Below, in pieces: positions 59,154 to 64,000 of a stretch of DNA of 64,000 nt. A program made the translations under genes and the position numbers. Source of the stretch: Episyrphus balteatus (lineage: Eukaryota > Arthropoda > Insecta > Diptera > Syrphidae); NCBI RefSeq assembly GCF_945859705.1, contig NC_079135.1, positions 34,521,679 to 34,585,678 on the forward strand. Reading direction: 5' to 3'. Numbering within the stretch: position 1 is the stretch's first letter; every line of letters starts with the position of its first letter. The notes beneath the pieces are model-generated. The model worked only from the letters and a program-made list of their open reading frames with translations. It was not told where the DNA came from and made no database searches.

Positions 59154-61380
59154 CGAATGATAGAAAAACAGGAATGTCAAAAAAAAATCAAAAATGCAAA
59201 AAAGTCGAAAAATGCAAAAAAGTTGCAAAAAATGAAAAAAAAAACTAAATTCAAAAATGAAAAATTGTCCGAAAATGTTTATTAGATAGGTATGCAAAAA
59301 TACAAAAAAGTCTTAATTAAATCCGGCTTTGCAACTTGATTGATAAAAAATTTAAACAAAACTTTCAGGGAACTCTGCTCCACTCTTTTTGATGGCCTTT
59401 TAGAATAACGGTGTAAAGGAAAGCGGGAGAAACTTTGATGGCCCAAGATTTAACAAAAACAAAAGACACGTGGATATCCTTAAAGTCTATTTCATTAATA
59501 TTCATTAGAAAATACAAGATGAGGAAAATACATATAAGCAGTTTTAATTCAAAATCATAAATTCACAAACTTTAAAATGTGCAGTAAGCAAATTTTTAGA
59601 TTCCCCCAAAAGTTAACCATTTCCTTTTACCAAAAAGAAAGCGAAAGCTGAACGGAAAAAAAAAACATTATTCAGTTACATAACAAAAGAATAAACTTGT
59701 TAACAATTAAAGTTGCAAGAGTGGTCTTAATTGAGCAAACTTAATGCAGTTATCCTAAGCCTTTTCAATTGAAACTTGAAACTGTCCGTCCATACTCCCT
59801 TGCTTCAAGAGAACTTTTGGGACAGCCCCCTCTCGCCGCGGGTCGCCTTGCTACCACTTAAGATCTCAGCATAATGAATGCAAATGCTAAGCAATTTGCC
59901 TTCATTAAATGGCTTGCTGGCAGCAACAAGTGAATTTACCCCTCATTTTTATCGGAGGTCATTTATGGGTCTCTCATCTCCCTCCCCTCCGCCATTTTCA
60001 CCAACGATTCACAACAACATAAACTATTCCATTCTTACTTGCTTAACAAAAAACAATAAGAACGCAAAAAAAATCCCCCTTTACAACAGAAGCTTACACA
60101 ATGCCAAGACACCCATTTATAATGAATAAAACTTTTCACTATGAAACCTCTTTGATTCGAAAACAATCTACCAACAACGCCAACTCCAGCATCCGTTTCT
60201 ACCTAAACTTCCCCGTGCTCCTGCGAAAGTATAACCAGAATCCGGCTCCCGGCTCACGCCCACATCCGTGTCTTGGGTTTGAAATTAATTTTTCCCTTTT
60301 ATTCATTTCGAGTCCTTAAAGGGAAATAATTTCCACCCCTACGTTAATAATGCAGTCTGGTGGTTGTGCTTTGCCCCCTTGTATACTTCGTTTTGTTACC
60401 GGTGGCGGTGGTAGTGGTCCCGGGAACTGGTCCCGCTCCCGATTCCATAGCATTCCAGTCCCAGAGTACCGTTTTTTAAAGTTCTCATAAATATACTTGG
60501 CTCTGTTCACACTTTAAACGAGGGGAGGACTAAGACGAGGCAACGTGATCGTAGATATAACGGTTGCAAAAGCCACCACTCGACGATTTGCAAAGTGAAC
60601 CACTTATTTGTGTCTTACCAGATGCCGCCACTGATGTGGCGCGTTCCATTCCTTACGCGCCCCATTGCTTTGCCGAGTCGAGAAACCTATATCTTCTAAG
60701 TTTCTGCTTTTTTCAAACTCTTATCTCTCTCTTCTAGTATATATAGGGTTTTTGTGCTTTGGTGTTTCTGGTAAAATGTGGCGGTGGCGAGGGGAGCGTG
60801 TGAACTTTTGAGAAATTTATAAAGGATCCCGGTCTATATTATACCGAAGAGGCGTAGTTTTGTTTTGTAAAATTAGAGAAAGATGAAGTGAATTCTGGAA
60901 ATGTGATATACTCGTTTCGTAGCTTAAGTTAAGTGTATGAGTTAGTGCGAGCGAGGGTTTTGATTTTGAATAGGTATACAGTTAATTAGGCAGACAAAGC
61001 GGTGTTTTCACCTTTTTGAATTTAGATAGAACCATAAGCTTGCACGGTTAAGGAGATGATGTCTTGCTAAAGAGGTGTCATTAAATTATAGAGGATGTGT
61101 GTATGTAAATTTTTTGGTAGGTAGATATTTTTAGAACAAAGTTGAACGAACTGTTTGATAATACTTTTATATTCACATCAAGGTATGTATTGTGCTGGGT
61201 GATTTTTGTAATGTGACGTGGGAAATTTGTTTTTGTTTTTAAATAAATATTACATGATGGATTATAAAAATTATAAAGTTATAAGACGCAAAACCTTTGT
61301 AAAGTCACTCAATCATTTCAATTTCAAACTGAATCATGACAAGAACCAACTCAATTTGTTTTATTTTTTCTATTTTAATT
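59154..61380. other. Non-coding DNA, partly mixed composition
   Basis: 59750-61000 is GC-richer and appears unique. A TATATATAG occurs at about 60739, but without a convincing initiator or open frame behind it. Open frames at 59878, 60101 and 60316 have no domain. No gene called. Confidence 0.45.
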
Positions 61381-62045
61381 TTGTGCATTGGTGCATTTTT
61401 GATTTTTGCATATTACATTCCTCTTGAATTTTTGCATTGATGCATTATAATATTTTAGCTATTTTAGGTTTTCGTATTACAAAGATTTTCCAATTTTGCA
61501 TTCTCTAATTCTCGCAATCTTGTATTTTGATATTTATGCATTTTGCATTTCTGAACTTTGTATTTTAAAATTTTTGCATTTTCGAATTTTTGGATTTTTG
61601 TAGTTTGCATTTTTTTGCAAACTCACTTTTGCTGTTTTTAGTTTTCGATTTTGTTTTTATGCATATTGTTGCTGTTTTGAATTTTTAAATGTCACAGTGT
61701 TACATTCTTGCAATATTGTATTTTTGCCTTCTTGCATTTTTAGAATTTCCCCATTTTTGCATTTTTTGATTTTTTTTTTTTGTATTAAAGCATTTTTCCT
61801 GTTTTGAATTTTAACATTTTTACCTATATAAATTTTTATATATTTGAATCTTCGTTTTTTCGCATTTTTGCAATGTTTCTATTTTTTCATTGTTGAATGT
61901 ATTAACATTTGCATTTTTTATTTTGAATTGTATTTGCAATTAAGTTTCAGTTTTTTAGATTTTGAAGCTCTGCATTTTTAAGTTCATGGATTTTTGATTT
62001 TTATATTTTTGTAAATTTTCATTTTTAATTGTTGTATTTTTATAG
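61381..62045 (+). repeat. Degenerate TTTTTGCATT repeat array
   Basis: About 660 bp made of variants of TTTTTGCATTTTTG, T-rich on this strand. It is the inverse-orientation counterpart of the GCAAAA/GCAAAT-type DNA at 57.7-59.3 kb. Confidence 0.65.
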
Positions 62046-64000
62046 AAAAAACAAACATAAATCTCAAAAAGATTGAAAGATTGTAGAACTTGGCTTGTGT
62101 CTTCGGGAAGTTAGTTAGATTATACATATATTGACAAATCAAAAACACCAATTTATCTGACTAAAGGGTAGTTCCTCGCAAGTTAACCACTGATAGGAAA
62201 ATGAAAGTAATAAAATAATTATTCTTACTGCAAACGTTGAATATGAAATAGACAACTTTTTATTCAAAAAATTACAATATGCTTTCTATGAGTCAACAAA
62301 ACAGACTGAATCGATTTTCTAACGTCCCACCCGTTACACCAATTCTGAAGAGATTACAAAAGGTTAACAAAATGTAATTTCAAAAATACATTAGCAAATA
62401 AATACTTTAGGTGGTGAAGATACCTTATTTAGTGAATAGTACACAAATCCAGAAACAAAAAAAGGTAATTGTGTCACACCCGTTACAATGGAAATACTTT
62501 GAAGCAAACACTGAATCCTTGCATTTTATTTTCTTTTGTTTTTGACATGAAAAATAATAGTTAAAAACTGGGTTTAATTTTTTTTAGTTGATTATTTTTA
62601 GTATTCGAAAATATGGTCACTGTACTATGTACTTATATACGACAATACAAAGAATAAGTGGCTTTGTGTATGTAGGTACGAGAAATACGGACTTATCGTA
62701 AAACACATCAAAGAAAAACTCAAAAGTGCTTAAATTTTAGCATACATCGACTGTTCAAGTATATTATGAAATTTGTTCTTTATCCTTTATCGATTTGGTA
62801 GAACATACTTAAATAAGGATTAAATAGAAAAGGCAATTTCATTTCAAGGTCAAAAATCCTATACCTTTCCCCAACCTAAAAAAAAATATTCAATAAAACA
62901 AAAACCCCATCCCTTAAAAAAAAAAAGTTATATCACAAAAAAAAAAAAACAACAACCTTGACACCAAGTTCGTGCTCTCTAAATGAGTTTCGTTCAATCT
63001 TTGCCATCTTATCAGGCCCATCAGTCACTGTATATTAGGTGCGACTTGGTAAGGAATTCAACCGAAAATGCAATAAATAAACATCACTGACTAAGGTCAA
63101 AAGTATTTCGGAGCTACCTTATATAATTCATTTGATTCTATCCTTTTTCTCTTTTATATTAATTCCATGGAATCCAAAAGTCCCTATAATAAAGCTCTCT
63201 ATTTTGCGTAGCTAATTTCGTATGTAAATATCTTAAACACGTAGTTTGTTGCTTCGACTATGTTTGCTTAATATAATACTCCTTTATCCTGTGTGTGATT
63301 TGGATTTGTGAGAAAAACCCTAAAGGATAGATATGGATAGGATATACCTACAACAGGCACAAAACTAAGTCAACCGTATTTAACAAATCTAATCAATCAG
63401 TTGTCATTGAATTACAACTTAAGATATGGCAAATCACATGAACATCTGCCCCCCAGGAAGGACACTAAATAACATATCTCAAACCCCTTCCCTTACTTTG
63501 ACAGTGTAGTCGTCCTTATATCGCACAACTCACACTTTAACCTTTGTATTTTATTCGTTCGTCTTCGCCACCACCTCCTTTTGACGACATCATCATCATG
63601 TTGTTACTACAGTTGTTGTTGTGAGTGAAAAATCATGTCAAATTAAATTAACAGACCCAACCCGAGGCCATTGGGGAGACTTGGCTATTTTCGAAAGGTC
63701 GATTGGGACTGTTTTACAATTGTATTGTTGTGTCAAGCCCTTCAACAACACACGCTCGACAAATGTTTCAAATACGTTTTGCAGACAATTAATTTAACTG
63801 CTTGTTGCCGCTATTTTGGAGTTAAACCCCCTGGCCAATAATCCGAATGGTTTTTCGCTTTGAAGGTCCTCTACACTTTCTCCACATCATTATGGTGGTC
63901 TTGAGACTATCTACTCAGCTACAGAACTATGTAGTCTTGAAAAGGAAGAAATATTTCAGACTCTTACCTTGTACCTGGCGGACAACAAAACCTCTCCAAT
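62046..64000. other. Non-coding DNA to window end
   Basis: No gene is supported. A frame without ATG is open at about 63640-63840 but has no recognisable domain. Unique-looking DNA after 62950. Confidence 0.45.

Noticed and set aside
60720..60790. TATATATAGG as a promoter
   Set aside because: No initiator at a suitable distance and no gene downstream within view.
63640..63840. Plus-strand stretch open for about 65 codons, considered as the next laminin-G exon
   Set aside because: No ATG, no good acceptor, and the translation lacks laminin-G motifs such as WH or the GG strand.

Overview
This is a eukaryotic, insect-type window, most likely from a true fly (Diptera). The DNA is very AT-rich with long homopolymers. 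The only convincing protein-coding gene has short exons, GT-AG introns (one of 68 bp, several of 2.5-6 kb) and a domain order matching the secreted glial neurexin-related protein Axotactin (axo) of flies. Nothing prokaryotic is present. The axo name rests on domain order and on memory of the family, not on an alignment.

Layout. Positions 1-32,372 hold no gene I can support. They contain a candidate first-exon/promoter area near 6.3-7.0 kb (weak) and many mobile-element relics: PIF/Harbinger-type MITEs, a dispersed family with a GTCY-rich core (called R1 here), foldback elements with a 1.1 kb near-perfect palindrome nested in one of them, and two non-autonomous hAT elements. From 32,373 to 54,407, seven coding exons on the + strand join without any frame break into 692 codons: signal peptide, Asn/Ser-rich linker, Kunitz domain, laminin-G domain 1, EGF-like domain, laminin-G domain 2 and the start of laminin-G domain 3. 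The last donor at 54,408 is left open, so the gene continues beyond the window. Positions 54,408-64,000 look like intron or downstream non-coding DNA with minisatellites, a (GCAAAT)n array and another hAT element.

The introns are loaded with DNA transposons. Four hAT-type elements across the window have perfect 8-bp target duplications (20126-21584, 29937-31049, 39711-41695, 58173-59145). Two carry recognisable remains of the hAT C-terminal dimerisation domain, both broken or truncated. The intron hAT at 39711 itself contains a younger 432-bp MITE flanked by TAA. Other small elements have TAA/TTA or TTAA duplications.

I did not find a new enzymatic or immune system. The most unusual structures are the 535-bp-arm palindrome (26650-27750), a perfect 31-bp hairpin (3871-3945), an apparently perfect 188-bp tandem duplication (33942-34317) and an exact 20-unit decamer array (35121-35322). 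All comparisons were made by eye, so identities are approximate.
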